Assembly: GCF_030323145.1 (NCBI RefSeq)
Contig: NZ_CP100470.1
Location: 372,001-436,000, forward strand
Reading direction: 5' to 3'
Origin: Mesorhizobium sp. C432A
Lineage (GTDB): Bacteria > Pseudomonadota > Alphaproteobacteria > Rhizobiales > Rhizobiaceae
Length of the DNA: 64,000 nucleotides
Part shown: positions 8,824 through 18,278 of the stretch, piece after piece
How positions within the stretch are numbered: position 1 is the stretch's first letter
Layout: every line of letters starts with the position of its first letter
Notes under the pieces: generated by a model
The model's database searches: none
Seen by the model: only the letters and a program-made list of their open reading frames with translations
Told to the model about the DNA's origin: nothing
Position numbers and translations under genes: made by a program

Positions 8824-9840
8824 CTACTGGCTTGAGGAATTGTGCTGGTCGCCGAAGATGCCGCGCTGGCTGACCTGAATGCCGGCTGGGCCCAGAATGA
8901 TGGCGAACAAAACCGGCAGGAAGAACAGGATCATCGGCACGGTAAGCTTCGGCGGCAGGGCGGCGGCCTTCTTCTCGGCTGCATTCATGCGCATGTCGCG
9001 GCTTTCCGCGGCCAGCACGCGCAATGCGTGCGCCACGGGTGTGCCGTAGCGTTCCGCCTGGACCAGTGCCTGGGACACTGACTTCACCGATTCCAGGCCG
9101 GTACGAGCCGACAGGTTTTCATAAGCCTGCTTGCGTTCCTGCAGATAAGAGAGTTCGGCATTGGTCAGCACGAATTCCTCCGCCAGCGCCACCGATTGCG
9201 AACCGATCTCCTCGGAGACCTTGCGCAAGGCAGCCTCGACCGACATGCCCGACTCGACGCAGATCAGCATCAGGTCGAGCGCATCCGGCCACGCCGCCTG
9301 GATCGACTGCTTGCGCTTGGCGGCACGATTGTTGACGTAAAGGATCGGCGCATAGAAGCCGGCGTAGGCGACGAGAATGCAGACGAACAGTTTCGCGAAG
9401 GCCGGCCGGTCAGGCAGTCCGCCGAGCACGAACAGATAGATCGCTGCCAGCGCGAAACCCACAAACGGCAGGATCAGGCGGAAAAACAGGAAGCGCGTCA
9501 GCGGGTTTTGGCCACGAAATCCCGCCACCTTGAGCTTCTGCAACGTGCCTTCATCGGCCAACGCACGCCGCAGGTCGAGCCTGTCGACGATGTTGCGCAT
9601 GCCGATCGACTGCTCTTCGCGCAGCCCCTTGCGGCGGCGATCGGCTTCGTTGGCAAGCCGCGAGCGCTGCTTGGCGCGCAATTCGTCACGCTCCAGCGCC
9701 ACCGATTTCATGCGCGCCTTGAGCTCATTGCCGCCAAGCGCCGGCAGCAACGTGAAGACGGTCGCGAACACCGCAACGCCGACCAGCAATGCGATCAGGA
9801 AGGCAGGATCGGTCAGCGATTTTACGACTTGGTCGGTCAT
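8824..9840 (-). CDS. tadC: TadC, inner-membrane platform protein of the Tad/Flp pilus
   Basis: A 338-residue type II secretion F-domain protein. There is a membrane segment at the N-terminus ('LIALLVGVAVFATVFTLLP'), a pair near residues 125-175 ('LILPFVGFALAAIYLFVL', 'LFVCILVAYAGFYAPIL') and a C-terminal one ('LTVPMILFFLPVLFAIIL'). The cytoplasmic F domain between them includes 'ALDLMLICVESGMSVEAAL'. TadB and TadC form the platform that couples the CpaF ATPase to pilin polymerisation. It follows tadB by 39 bp and is the last gene of the leftward cpa/tad run. Confidence 0.93.
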   Translation of the reverse strand: MTDQVVKSLTDPAFLIALLVGVAVFATVFTLLPALGGNELKARMKSVALERDELRAKQRSRLANEADRRRKGLREEQSIGMRNIVDRLDLRRALADEGTLQKLKVAGFRGQNPLTRFLFFRLILPFVGFALAAIYLFVLGGLPDRPAFAKLFVCILVAYAGFYAPILYVNNRAAKRKQSIQAAWPDALDLMLICVESGMSVEAALRKVSEEIGSQSVALAEEFVLTNAELSYLQERKQAYENLSARTGLESVKSVSQALVQAERYGTPVAHALRVLAAESRDMRMNAAEKKAAALPPKLTVPMILFFLPVLFAIILGPAGIQVSQRGIFGDQHNSSSQ

Positions 9841-9879
9841 CCGTTTTCAGTCTTTTCGTTCGAGCTTTCCAAGGTGGGC

Positions 9880-10893
9880 CTAAACTTCAAAGTTCATCAT
9901 CTTGCGCATCACCAGAATGCCGATCGACATCCACACGCCGGAACAGCCAAGGATCAGATTGCCGGTGCTGGTGGTGAACAGCGGCATGATGTAGTTCGGG
10001 CTCGACAGATAGACGAGAAGGGCGACGACAATAGGCAGCGCGCCGATGATGACGGCCGACGCCTTCGCTTCCATGGACAGCGCCTGGACCTTGGCCTTCA
10101 TTTTCTTGCGATCGCGAAGCACGCGCGAAAGGTTGCCTAGCGCCTCGGAGAGATTACCGCCGGCCTGTGACTGGATCTGGATAACGATTCCGAAGAAACT
10201 TGCCTCGCTGCACGGCATGGTCTCAGCCATGCGCAAGGTGGCGTCGGGGATGGACATGCCAACCTGCTGCGAATCGACGATCCGGCGGAACTCGGTCTTG
10301 ACCGGCTCCGGCGATTCATTGGCGATCAGGCGAATGGCGTCGTTGAGCGGCAGGCCGGATTTGACGGCGCGCACGATGATGTCGAGGGAGTTGGGAAATT
10401 CGTTGAGGAACGCCTTGACCCGGCGCGCGCGGCGAAACGAGACGAACCAGCGCGGCAGGCCGAGCGCGCCGGCCAGAAGCGTACCCGGCAGGACAAGTAG
10501 CGGCGCGCCGGCGAGATAGGCGAGCACCGTCAGCGCGATGCCGCAAATGACGGAGTAGATATAGAAACGCTCGATCGAGACCTGCATGCCGGCCTGACGA
10601 ATCTGGGCCTTCAACGGCGGCTTCTTGACGGCGAGTTCGTTGGTTTTCTGCTTTTCGTCGAGCTGTTTCAGCGTGTCCTGGACAGATTTACGCCGCTTGA
10701 CCGCCTCCGCGACACGGTCGCGCGAAGCCTTGACGACCGAACGATCGGTCTCGGCGGCCTTGATCGTCTCGAGCCGCTTGCCGGCCTGCTTCTCGTTGCT
10801 CATCTTGGTGAACAGGAAGGCATAGGCGACCGCACCGGCGCTGAAGCCGGCGAGCACGATGAACGCCAGTACGGTGGTATCAATTCCGAACAT
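9880..10893 (-). CDS. tadB: TadB, inner-membrane platform protein of the Tad/Flp pilus
   Basis: A 337-residue type II secretion F-domain protein. It has an N-terminal membrane helix ('TVLAFIVLAGFSAGAVAYAF'), a charged coil, a central membrane pair around residues 110-160, the F domain ('NSLDIIVRAVKSGLPLNDAI', 'AGGNLSEALGNLSRVLRDR') and C-terminal membrane helices ('VIIGALPIVVALLVYL'). It is the partner of TadC in the Flp pilus platform. It lies 29 bp downstream of cpaF and 39 bp upstream of tadC, all on the same strand. Confidence 0.93.
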   Translation of the reverse strand: MFGIDTTVLAFIVLAGFSAGAVAYAFLFTKMSNEKQAGKRLETIKAAETDRSVVKASRDRVAEAVKRRKSVQDTLKQLDEKQKTNELAVKKPPLKAQIRQAGMQVSIERFYIYSVICGIALTVLAYLAGAPLLVLPGTLLAGALGLPRWFVSFRRARRVKAFLNEFPNSLDIIVRAVKSGLPLNDAIRLIANESPEPVKTEFRRIVDSQQVGMSIPDATLRMAETMPCSEASFFGIVIQIQSQAGGNLSEALGNLSRVLRDRKKMKAKVQALSMEAKASAVIIGALPIVVALLVYLSSPNYIMPLFTTSTGNLILGCSGVWMSIGILVMRKMMNFEV

Positions 10894-10922
10894 CGACCTC
10901 AGTCCCCACGCCTCGATATGCG

Positions 10923-12428
10923 TTAGTCAGCGCGTTTCTCCATCGATTCCAGAGCATTGGCGAGGCGCTGTTCCTCGCCATAGTAGCGGGCGCGATCCCA
11001 GAAATGCGGACGGCCGATGCCGGTCGACACATGCTCGCCAAGCAGCCTTCCGTTCGAGTCCTCGCCCTTGATGTTGTAGAGCACGATGTCCTGCGTGATG
11101 ATGACGTCACCTTCCATGCCGATCACCTCGGTGATGTGGGTGATGCGGCGCGAGCCGTCGCGAAGGCGTGCTGCCTGGATGATGACATCGACGGAGCCGA
11201 CGACGATTTCACGCACGGTCTTCTGCGGCAGCGAATAGCCGCCCATGGCGATCATCGATTCGATACGGTTCAGGCATTCGCGCGGGCTGTTGGAGTGGAT
11301 CGTTCCCATCGACCCGTCATGGCCGGTGTTCATCGCCTGCAGCAGGTCGAAAACCTCCGGTCCGCGCACTTCGCCGACGATGATGCGTTCGGGCCGCATG
11401 CGCAAGCAGTTCTTGACCAGGTCGCGCATGGTCACCTCGCCTTCGCCCTCGAGATTGGGCGGGCGGGTTTCGAGACGTACCACGTGCGGCTGCTGCAGTT
11501 GCAGTTCGGCCGAGTCCTCGCAGGTGATGACGCGTTCCTCGCGGTCGATATAGTTGGTCAAGCAGTTGAGCAGCGTCGTCTTGCCGGAGCCGGTACCGCC
11601 GGAGATGACGATGTTGCAGCGGACGCGGCCGATAATCTTGAGTATCTCGGCGCCCTGCGGCGAGATGGCGCCGAACTTGACCAGCTGATCGAGCGTCAGC
11701 TTGTCCTTCTTGAACTTGCGGATGGTGAGCGCGGTGCCGTCGATGGAGAGCGGCGGCGCGATCACGTTGACGCGAGACCCGTCAGGAAGACGGGCGTCAC
11801 AGATCGGGCTCGATTCGTCGACGCGGCGGCCAACCTGGCTGACGATGCGCTGGCAGATGTTGAGCAGCTGCTGATTGTCGCGGAAGCGGATGCCGGTCTG
11901 TTCGACCTTGCCGTTGACTTCGATGTAGACGTTCTTGGAGCCGTTGACCATGATGTCGGCGATATCGTCGCGGGCGAGCAGCGGCTCCAGCGGCCCGTAG
12001 CCTAGCACATCGTTGCAGATGTCGTCGAGCAACTCTTCCTGCTCGGCGATCGACATTGCGAAATTTTTGATGGCGATGATGTCGTTGACGATATCGCGGA
12101 TTTCCTCGCGCGCGCTCTCGGGATCGAGTTTCGCAAGTTGCGACAGGTCAATGGTGTCGATGAGCGCGGAGAAGACCTGGGTCTTGGTGTCGTAGTAGGT
12201 TTCGCTTTTTTCGCGCTGGATCTTTTTTGGCGGCTCCGGCGCCATCGACGGCGCCTCAACGGCACGGCGAGTTGGCGGCGTTGCCAGCGCTCCCGGCGGC
12301 GGCGCTGCCGGGGGTCGGGCAAGTACCGCCATGTCCGCAGGCGTTGCAGCAGCCGGCGCCGCTGACGCTGGCTGACGGAACTCCGGGGTGAACCGGCCGC
12401 CGTCGTCGGAGCCTCTTTTTCCAAACAT
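10923..12428 (-). CDS. cpaF: CpaF/TadA secretion ATPase of the Tad/Flp pilus
   Basis: A 501-residue type II/IV secretion hexameric ATPase that powers Flp pilin polymerisation and possibly retraction. Walker A is '[14 protein letters not shown]' near residue 278, followed by '[20 protein letters not shown]' and the Walker B region '[19 protein letters not shown]'; the His box '[13 protein letters not shown]' comes next. A Pro/Ala-rich N-terminal extension of about 75 residues precedes the conserved core, as in other alphaproteobacterial CpaF proteins. Between cpaE and tadB in the operon. Confidence 0.95.
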   Translation of the reverse strand: MFGKRGSDDGGRFTPEFRQPASAAPAAATPADMAVLARPPAAPPPGALATPPTRRAVEAPSMAPEPPKKIQREKSETYYDTKTQVFSALIDTIDLSQLAKLDPESAREEIRDIVNDIIAIKNFAMSIAEQEELLDDICNDVLGYGPLEPLLARDDIADIMVNGSKNVYIEVNGKVEQTGIRFRDNQQLLNICQRIVSQVGRRVDESSPICDARLPDGSRVNVIAPPLSIDGTALTIRKFKKDKLTLDQLVKFGAISPQGAEILKIIGRVRCNIVISGGTGSGKTTLLNCLTNYIDREERVITCEDSAELQLQQPHVVRLETRPPNLEGEGEVTMRDLVKNCLRMRPERIIVGEVRGPEVFDLLQAMNTGHDGSMGTIHSNSPRECLNRIESMIAMGGYSLPQKTVREIVVGSVDVIIQAARLRDGSRRITHITEVIGMEGDVIITQDIVLYNIKGEDSNGRLLGEHVSTGIGRPHFWDRARYYGEEQRLANALESMEKRAD

Positions 12429-12457
12429 GATCGACTACCAATTTCGCTTGAGAAGCG

Positions 12458-13747
12458 TCATTTCTTGTTACGCGAGAGCTTGCCGAGGAGGCCGCCAAGG
12501 CCTGCCTTCTTCCTGGCCTTGATTTCGCTGCGACCGGTCAGCACGTGCGCGATTTCGTTGATCATGCCGACGACCGGGCTCTTGGGATCCATCTCGCCCA
12601 GCATGCGGCCGTTGTTCGCGGCATTTCCAAACAACAACGGGTCGAAGGCGATGACCGACATCGGCGTGAGGCTGAGCGGCTCGGCGAAGTCGGACGCGGA
12701 AATCTCGGGCCGTTTCGGCACGCCGGCCTGATTGATGATCAGTTTCGGCGGCGGATCGTTCGGGCGAAGCCGCGTCAGCATATCGACCAGATTCTTGGTG
12801 TTGCGCAGATTGGCCAATTCCGGCGTCGCAGTGATGACGATCTCGTCGGCCTTGATCAGTGTGTTCTTGGTCCAGCCCGTCCAGATATGGGGGACGTCGA
12901 GCACCAGCAGCGGCACGCTGCGCTGGGCGGTATCGATGAGTTGCGTGAAGGCATCGGGATCGAAATCATAGACACGTTCGAGGGTGGAGGGCGCGGCGAG
13001 CAGCGACAGATGTTCGGCGCACTGGGCAAGCAGACGGTCGAGATAAACCTCGTCGACGCGTTCGGGCGAAAACACGGCCTCGGCGATGCCTTGCGCAGGG
13101 TCCTGGTCGAAGTTTATGTTGGCCGTCCCGAAAGCCAGGTCGAGATCGGCGACGACCACTTCCGATTTGAACAGCGATGACATCGCCCACGCCACATTGT
13201 GGGCGATGGTCGAGGAGCCGACGCCACCCTTGGCGCCGACGAAGGCGATCGAGCGGCCGATCGGCTCGGCTTCCGGATCGACGAAGATCGACGAAACCAC
13301 CGAGACAATATCGGCCATCGACACGGGCGCGATGACGTATTCGGAAATACCGAAGCGGATGAGTTCGCGGTAAAGACCGACATCGTTGTAGTGGCCGATC
13401 ACCACGACTTTAGAGGAGGGATCGCAATATTCTGAAAGCTGGGCAAGCTGCTCCAGCAACTGCTTCGGTTCGCTGCGCGACTCCAGAAGGATGAGGTTCG
13501 GCGTCGGCGCGGATTGGTAGAATTCGATCGCCGTGGCGATGCCGCCCATATGCACTTTCAGATGCGCCTTGGCCATGCGGCGATCCTCGCCGGCCCGCTC
13601 TACCGGATGCGCGACACCTTCCGTCTCGCAAAATGCCTGGATGGAAATACGCGGAACCGGCCGCAGCGCCTGCATCGCGGCAATATCCAATTGCGAGCTG
13701 TCGCCGCCGTCTACGGGCGTATCGTAGGCAAGATTGCTCATTGTCAT
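12458..13747 (-). CDS. cpaE: CpaE/TadZ, MinD/ParA-like localisation protein of the Tad pilus
   Basis: A 429-residue protein. An N-terminal receiver-like domain (about residues 65-155; 'LILLESRSEPKQLLEQLAQL') precedes a MinD/ParA-type P-loop domain whose deviant Walker A is 'VGAKGGVGSSTIAHNVAWAM' near residue 170. The second motif is 'LLVLDVPHIWTGWT', with Val-Pro where many homologs have an acidic residue. In Caulobacter CpaE positions the pilus machine at the pole. The gene lies 29 bp before cpaF. Confidence 0.92.
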   Translation of the reverse strand: MTMSNLAYDTPVDGGDSSQLDIAAMQALRPVPRISIQAFCETEGVAHPVERAGEDRRMAKAHLKVHMGGIATAIEFYQSAPTPNLILLESRSEPKQLLEQLAQLSEYCDPSSKVVVIGHYNDVGLYRELIRFGISEYVIAPVSMADIVSVVSSIFVDPEAEPIGRSIAFVGAKGGVGSSTIAHNVAWAMSSLFKSEVVVADLDLAFGTANINFDQDPAQGIAEAVFSPERVDEVYLDRLLAQCAEHLSLLAAPSTLERVYDFDPDAFTQLIDTAQRSVPLLVLDVPHIWTGWTKNTLIKADEIVITATPELANLRNTKNLVDMLTRLRPNDPPPKLIINQAGVPKRPEISASDFAEPLSLTPMSVIAFDPLLFGNAANNGRMLGEMDPKSPVVGMINEIAHVLTGRSEIKARKKAGLGGLLGKLSRNKK

Positions 13748-13795
13748 GCTCTTTTCCGTGACTTCTCTTCCGGTCTCTACGCGGGACCGGCGCTC

Positions 13796-14533
13796 CTAGT
13801 ACGTCACTTCCGAATTGCCGAGGAACTCGTCCGAAATACCTCTGCCGCGGTAGACGTCGATCACCGCGCCGCGGTTCTCGGCGTCGATGTCGGACGACTT
13901 TCTTGGCCCGAGCAGATCGGTCGGATTGGCGAGTTGCGCGGCGAGGTTGTTTTGAGACGAGCAGCCGTAATCGGCGTAGTGCTTGTTTTCGGAGGTTTCG
14001 AGGATGTCTTCGGGCCAGCGCCCGCATTTGTCGGTCTGGGCTCTCACCGAAATATAGGAAACGCGGATAGGCGCCGACGCTTCCGGGGAAACCGACTGGT
14101 AGGAGGTCACCACGATCCGGTTTAGCTTGATGCCGCTGGCAACCGCCAGCCTTGCGAAATCGCGCGCCGCGGCAGTCGCCGCGACCTCATTAGCCGAGCC
14201 GATCGGGGTTGCGATCGTCAGCGCCGGGGCAGCGCTCTTGTCGTAACCGTCTAGGAAGCCCAGAAGCGTGTCGCGCTGCGAGCCGGTCATGCCGCGATCG
14301 TCGGCGCCGACCGGGAGGTCGAGCTTCTGGTTCTTCTCAGCAATTACGATCGGATGCGTGGTGCGATAATCATCGGGAATCGCCCCAACCGTGATGCTGT
14401 CGCGCTTAGCGCAACCGGCAAGCGAGGCGGCGATCGCGACCGCCAGGATCGGCATTGCCGATCGGCGGATCCGGCCACGGCCAGACCATGCCGTTGCGGC
14501 AATCGCCAGTACCTTTGATGCTGACTGAGACAT
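13796..14533 (-). CDS. cpaD: CpaD, outer-membrane lipoprotein of the Tad pilus
   Basis: A 245-residue CpaD-family protein with a lipobox ('AVAIAASLAGC', Cys near residue 42) after a positively charged N-terminus, so it is probably lipid-anchored in the outer membrane. Conserved family segments visible are 'YRTTHPIVIAEKNQKLDLPV', 'YGCSSQNNLAAQLANPTDLLGPR' and an OmpA-like arrangement in the middle. It is thought to help the CpaC secretin to assemble. Positioned 14 bp after cpaC and 48 bp before cpaE. Confidence 0.92.
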   Translation of the reverse strand: MSQSASKVLAIAATAWSGRGRIRRSAMPILAVAIAASLAGCAKRDSITVGAIPDDYRTTHPIVIAEKNQKLDLPVGADDRGMTGSQRDTLLGFLDGYDKSAAPALTIATPIGSANEVAATAAARDFARLAVASGIKLNRIVVTSYQSVSPEASAPIRVSYISVRAQTDKCGRWPEDILETSENKHYADYGCSSQNNLAAQLANPTDLLGPRKSSDIDAENRGAVIDVYRGRGISDEFLGNSEVTY

Positions 14534-14547
14534 GTCCGCTTCCCCGC

Positions 14548-16080
14548 TTACTTGTAGATGAAGCCGACAACGCCGTGGTAGCGGCCGTTGGGCTTGTCGG
14601 TCTGCATGGTGCCGTAGACGCGGTTGACGCGGCCAAGGAACATGGCCGGACCATCGCCGGCGGCATTGAAATTGTCGTCCGGCTTAGCCAGGTCGTTGCG
14701 CGCCACCGGCCGAGCCAGATAAGGCGTGATGATGATGACCAGTTCAGTTTCATTGCGGACGAAATCGCGGCTGCGGAATAGCGTGCCGAGCACCGGGATC
14801 TTGGTCAGGCCGGGCAAGCCCGATACAGCCTGGCGGACGTCGTCGCGAACGAGGCCGGCAATCATCATCGAACCGCCCGACGGCAATTCGACGGTGGTGT
14901 CGGCAAGTCTCTTGCGGATCGACAGAAGCGTCAGGCCGGGCAAGCTGCCGCCGCCTTCCAGGGTGGTAGCACCTTCCGAGGTCGGCTCCGAAACCGATGT
15001 TCTGACCTTGAGGCTGATCCGGCCCGCCGACAGCACAACGGGCTGGAACTCGAGACCTATGCCGTATTCCAGCTTTTCGTTGGTGTAGGTGACCTGGCCG
15101 GTCTGGTTGTCGGTCGAAACGTTGTTCGTACGTGCCGTGATGAGATTGAATTCGCCGCCGACCCTGAACGTTGCCTTCTCGCCCGAAACCGCGGTGAGGG
15201 TCGGTTCTGCAAGCGTCTTCATGACGCCGCTTTGCTCCATGGCATTGATGTAGGCTTTGAGGCCACTGCCGCCCAAGTTAAAGCCTGAATTCTGCGAAAG
15301 CGGCTTTCCCAAACCGTAGTTGGGCGAACTCAGCGCACCGTAAGCGATGCCGTCCATGCTGCCGCTGCCAACCATGTTGACGCCGAGCTGCTTCATCACC
15401 GAGCGGCTGACTTCGGCCACGGTCACCTTCAGCGTCACCTGGTCGTCGCCGATGATCTGTAGCAGGTTGACGATCTTCGAGACCCGGCGTTCGGCATCCG
15501 GGTTGTTGATGTCGACGCCCCCATTGGCATTGCCGCCGGCCGCGGTCTGCGAATACTGGCCCGTCGTCGCTTCACCTCCGGACACGAAGATGGTTGCCAG
15601 ATCGACGGCGCGCTTGGCATCGAGCGGCGTATCCACCGTCCCGGTCAGGACGACGTTGTCGTTCAGCAATTCGACCTTGATCTCGGCATTCGGAAGGAAG
15701 CGCTTGAGGTAGTCTTCCAATCCGGCGACGTCGCGTTCGACGGCCAGATCCAGGCTGGCAATCTGCTCGCCATTGGGACCGAAGACGAAGATGTTGGTTT
15801 CGCCCACCGACTTGCCGAACAGATAGATGCGCCTTGCGGTGCGGGTCACCGCATCGGCGACCGCGGGATTGGCGACAAGGATGTCGTAGGCGTCGCTCGG
15901 CAGATCGATGACGACCGATTTGTTGAGGCCGAGCTTGACACGTTGCGTGGCGGTCGAGGCCGTGACCCCGACGCTCTTTCCGGCGGCCTTGGCGTCGCCG
16001 AGGCCACTTGCATGGGCTCCGAGGAAAAGCAGGCCGACGGCTGCAGCCATGGTGACCGGCAGTTTAGCGACTAACCTCAT
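14548..16080 (-). CDS. cpaC: CpaC/RcpA outer-membrane secretin of the Tad pilus
   Basis: A 510-residue secretin with a signal peptide ('MAAAVGLLFLGAHASG'). It has an N0-like pilus domain near residues 45-120 ('VKLGLNKSVVIDLPSDAYDILVANPAVADA'), a BON-like domain near 120-190, and the C-terminal secretin beta-barrel with 'LPSGGSMMIAGLVRDD', 'LPGLTKIPVLGTLFRS' and 'ETELVIIITPYLARP'. It forms the outer-membrane pore for the Flp pilus. Its ATG overlaps the cpaB stop (ATGA). A second, stand-alone copy of the N0-like domain is encoded divergently at 18279-18701. Confidence 0.95.
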   Translation of the reverse strand: MRLVAKLPVTMAAAVGLLFLGAHASGLGDAKAAGKSVGVTASTATQRVKLGLNKSVVIDLPSDAYDILVANPAVADAVTRTARRIYLFGKSVGETNIFVFGPNGEQIASLDLAVERDVAGLEDYLKRFLPNAEIKVELLNDNVVLTGTVDTPLDAKRAVDLATIFVSGGEATTGQYSQTAAGGNANGGVDINNPDAERRVSKIVNLLQIIGDDQVTLKVTVAEVSRSVMKQLGVNMVGSGSMDGIAYGALSSPNYGLGKPLSQNSGFNLGGSGLKAYINAMEQSGVMKTLAEPTLTAVSGEKATFRVGGEFNLITARTNNVSTDNQTGQVTYTNEKLEYGIGLEFQPVVLSAGRISLKVRTSVSEPTSEGATTLEGGGSLPGLTLLSIRKRLADTTVELPSGGSMMIAGLVRDDVRQAVSGLPGLTKIPVLGTLFRSRDFVRNETELVIIITPYLARPVARNDLAKPDDNFNAAGDGPAMFLGRVNRVYGTMQTDKPNGRYHGVVGFIYK

Positions 16081-16889
16081 TTCCTTGCCCCTACTTCGGA
16101 AACTTCGCCCGATTTGATCAACCGCACCGTTCCGCGCCGCCCACTGCCGGAAACGAGGTAGTCGGCTTCATCGGTACCCTTTTCCTTGTTGTCGGTGATC
16201 GAGCGCAGCGCCAGCGTCAGGCGATCGGCCATCTGCTGGGCGACGGTTATTATCTCGGCCTGCTGCGGCGTCAGCTCCAGCGTCGCCGTCTGTCCGACCC
16301 TGGTCTTCTTGCCTTCCTCGTCCTCCTGGATGGTCTGATCGATCGCCAGGACGCGGATGTTCTTGAGGATGGTCTCGGTGGTGAATCCGCTGCCGCCGTT
16401 GCCGGTGTCGGATCTGCGGGTCATGATGACGTCGACAAAATCGTTGGGCAGGATGAACCCGCCTGCCGACGTGTCAGCCGAGATCGCGGTGGCGACGGCA
16501 CGCATGCCGGTGGGCAGGATCGAAGACATGAAGCTTTGCCCCTCGCCGATCAGCTTGGAGCGCCGCAGCGGCTCACCGGTGTACATCGCCATGCGGGCGA
16601 CGGAGCCCTTCAGTTTCTCCCGCGCTTCGGGTTCGGCGGCACGGGTGATGAAATTCGCATTGATGCCATCGGACGGCCAGGACTCCCAGCTGAGATTGTT
16701 CTCAAGTGGGCTGCCCATCGGCACGTCGCCGGAAAGCACGAGCACATCCTGCAAGGCAATGGCCGGCGCCTGCGGGGCATCGGCGACGACCTGCTGGGGC
16801 GGGACCGCCACCATATTCTTGGCGACATAACCTGCACCACCCGCCGCAGCCACCGCCACGCCCAGAATAATCAGTCGGGATGCTGGCAT
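16077..16889 (-). CDS. cpaB: CpaB/RcpC, periplasmic Tad pilus assembly protein
   Basis: A 270-residue protein with one N-terminal membrane helix ('LIILGVAVAAAGGAGYVAKNMV') followed by a SAF/beta-clip domain ('VPMGSPLENNLSWESW', 'AVATAISADTSAGGFILPNDFVDVIMTRR'). CpaB/RcpC is thought to link the periplasmic part of the machine to peptidoglycan and to the secretin. It is the first gene of the tightly spaced cpaB-cpaC-cpaD-cpaE-cpaF-tadB-tadC run. About 200 bp of AT-rich sequence upstream probably holds a promoter, though none was clearly identified. Confidence 0.92.
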   Translation of the reverse strand: MPASRLIILGVAVAAAGGAGYVAKNMVAVPPQQVVADAPQAPAIALQDVLVLSGDVPMGSPLENNLSWESWPSDGINANFITRAAEPEAREKLKGSVARMAMYTGEPLRRSKLIGEGQSFMSSILPTGMRAVATAISADTSAGGFILPNDFVDVIMTRRSDTGNGGSGFTTETILKNIRVLAIDQTIQEDEEGKKTRVGQTATLELTPQQAEIITVAQQMADRLTLALRSITDNKEKGTDEADYLVSGSGRRGTVRLIKSGEVSEVGARK

Positions 16890-17094
16890 CTGTCCGAACC
16901 CTCGCCTTTAGGCAACCAACTAGCCAGGCCGGACTTTGCAGCGGCAATCGTCAAAACAAGGTTAATGCAATGCTTACGATCGTGATTAATTTAAGGTTTA
17001 CATAAATTGGACGGACCCGTGCTCCGACGACAGAAAGGGCGACCAGCGGCATCTTTTCAGACCGATGTCGGAGCGGCAAAGGTTGCTTGCTGTT

Positions 17095-17613
17095 TCAGTT
17101 CGCCAGCTTTGCCAGTGCCCAAACCATCAGGGGTGAATCCGGATAGGTCAGCAGCCCGCCAATGCCGAGTGCAATGCCGTAGGGAACGCCAGTCGTGTCG
17201 TCGGCGAAATGGCGCAGGAATAGATTGTGGCTGGTGTAAATCGCCAGCGGCGATTTCCGGTAGAGAAGGATGGCGAGCGTCAGCAGTCCGCCGATGAACG
17301 TCGATATCACGAGATACTCGACAAGGTGAATGTTGAACCCCATCCAGACGGCGGTGCCGGCGAGCAGCTTGGCGTCGCCGCCACCCATGCCGCCGAGTGC
17401 AAACAGACCGAACGTCACGGCCAGCACCAGGCCGCCGGCGGCGAAATGCCAGCCATAGGTTGCCCAGTCCATGGCCGTCAGCGGCGCAACCAGCGCAAAC
17501 ACCGCCAGCAGCAGCACCGGTACGCGGTTGGCGATCGTCATCGACAGCATGTCGGAGATCGCGGCGAAGAGCATGCAAAAAGGAAAGATGACGAAGATCA
17601 ACGCTTCGAGCAT
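17095..17613 (-). CDS. cpaA: CpaA/TadV prepilin peptidase
   Basis: A 172-residue type IV prepilin peptidase-like integral membrane protein with several hydrophobic helices. Two aspartates fit the GxGD-type aspartyl protease motif: 'FCMLFAAISDMLSMTIANRVP' near residue 20 and 'LGGMGGGDAKLLAGTAVWMG' near 78. It would cleave the Flp pilin and the TadE-like pseudopilins. It lacks the methyltransferase domain of PilD, as do other TadV proteins. It lies between the pilin gene and cpaB on the same strand. Confidence 0.93.
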   Translation of the reverse strand: MLEALIFVIFPFCMLFAAISDMLSMTIANRVPVLLLAVFALVAPLTAMDWATYGWHFAAGGLVLAVTFGLFALGGMGGGDAKLLAGTAVWMGFNIHLVEYLVISTFIGGLLTLAILLYRKSPLAIYTSHNLFLRHFADDTTGVPYGIALGIGGLLTYPDSPLMVWALAKLAN

Positions 17614-17718
17614 GGGCGCGACACCCTGTTGCCAACTGTGTCCAGCCTCAGCCTAGACATATATGATTAACGATCGATGAGACTGGGTTACTCAAAACCG
17701 CCCGACGCGATGAAATAA

Positions 17719-17739
17719 GGGCCGCCAGTCAGGCGGCCC
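17719..17739 (-). terminator. intrinsic terminator downstream of the Flp pilin gene
   Basis: On the minus strand an 8-bp stem GGGCCGCC/GGCGGCCC with a 5-nt loop is followed by TTATTT. It lies 24 bp after the pilin stop codon. It would cap abundant pilin mRNA and limit readthrough into cpaA. Confidence 0.75.
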
Positions 17740-17762
17740 CTATCTCTAAGGCAACCAGGGTA

Positions 17763-17933
17763 TTACGAACCACTCACCTTACCGGCGATGGCGATGAACT
17801 TGTTGTTCAGGGCGTTGCCGAGCTGACCAGCGCCAAAAATGATGGCAAGCGCGATGAGAGCGGCGATCAGACCGTATTCGATAGCGGTCGCGCCGGATTC
17901 GTCCTTCGCGAAACGTGCGATGAGATTAGACAT
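17763..17933 (-). CDS. flp: Flp/Fap-type major pilin
   Basis: A 56-residue protein encoded from an ATG at 17933 with GGAG just upstream. The sequence begins MSNLIARFAKDESG and is followed by the Flp motif ATAIEYGLIAALIAL: the prepilin cleavage site would be Gly|Ala, with Glu and Tyr at positions 5 and 6 of the mature pilin. A hydrophobic helix of about 20 residues follows, then a short polar tail ending AGKVSGS. This is the main subunit of the Tad pilus. It has its own terminator and is divergent from the secretin N-domain gene. Confidence 0.95.
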   Translation of the reverse strand: MSNLIARFAKDESGATAIEYGLIAALIALAIIFGAGQLGNALNNKFIAIAGKVSGS

Positions 17934-18278
17934 TCGAGAGCTCCTACTCCACGTGTTACAGCACTTCCGTCAACTTCTGTGGTGGTTGATCGGATGCTGC
18001 CAATCTACGGAGAAGCTCTTTCAATCGGCTTAATAAACAGCCTTACCGATTCCTTTCCCGCTTCGAACAGCTTGCGTGGTTAACCGTAAACTAAACGCTG
18101 GACAGTAGCTCGCCTGCCCGTGAAAAGCTGTAATTTCACGGCTATCGGCAGGACGCATTGTTATATCAGCTGGCAGCAAGATTGGAGCGAATACCCGGCG
18201 CCGGTCAAGGGTTTAACCGTTGGTTCACCAATCTCCTTCATGTTCCGTGAACAAGTTTTGCCGCTGTGGAGCGCCTTG
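17934..18278. other. 345-bp divergent region between flp and the secretin N-domain gene
   Basis: No gene is seen here. The region must hold the promoters for both directions but no strong -35/-10 pair was recognised. A stem-loop CGTGAAA/TTTCACG with an 8-nt loop lies at 18119-18140. A plausible ribosome-binding site GTGGAG precedes the ATG at 18279. The AT-rich stretch 18020-18100 is the likeliest promoter area. Confidence 0.5.
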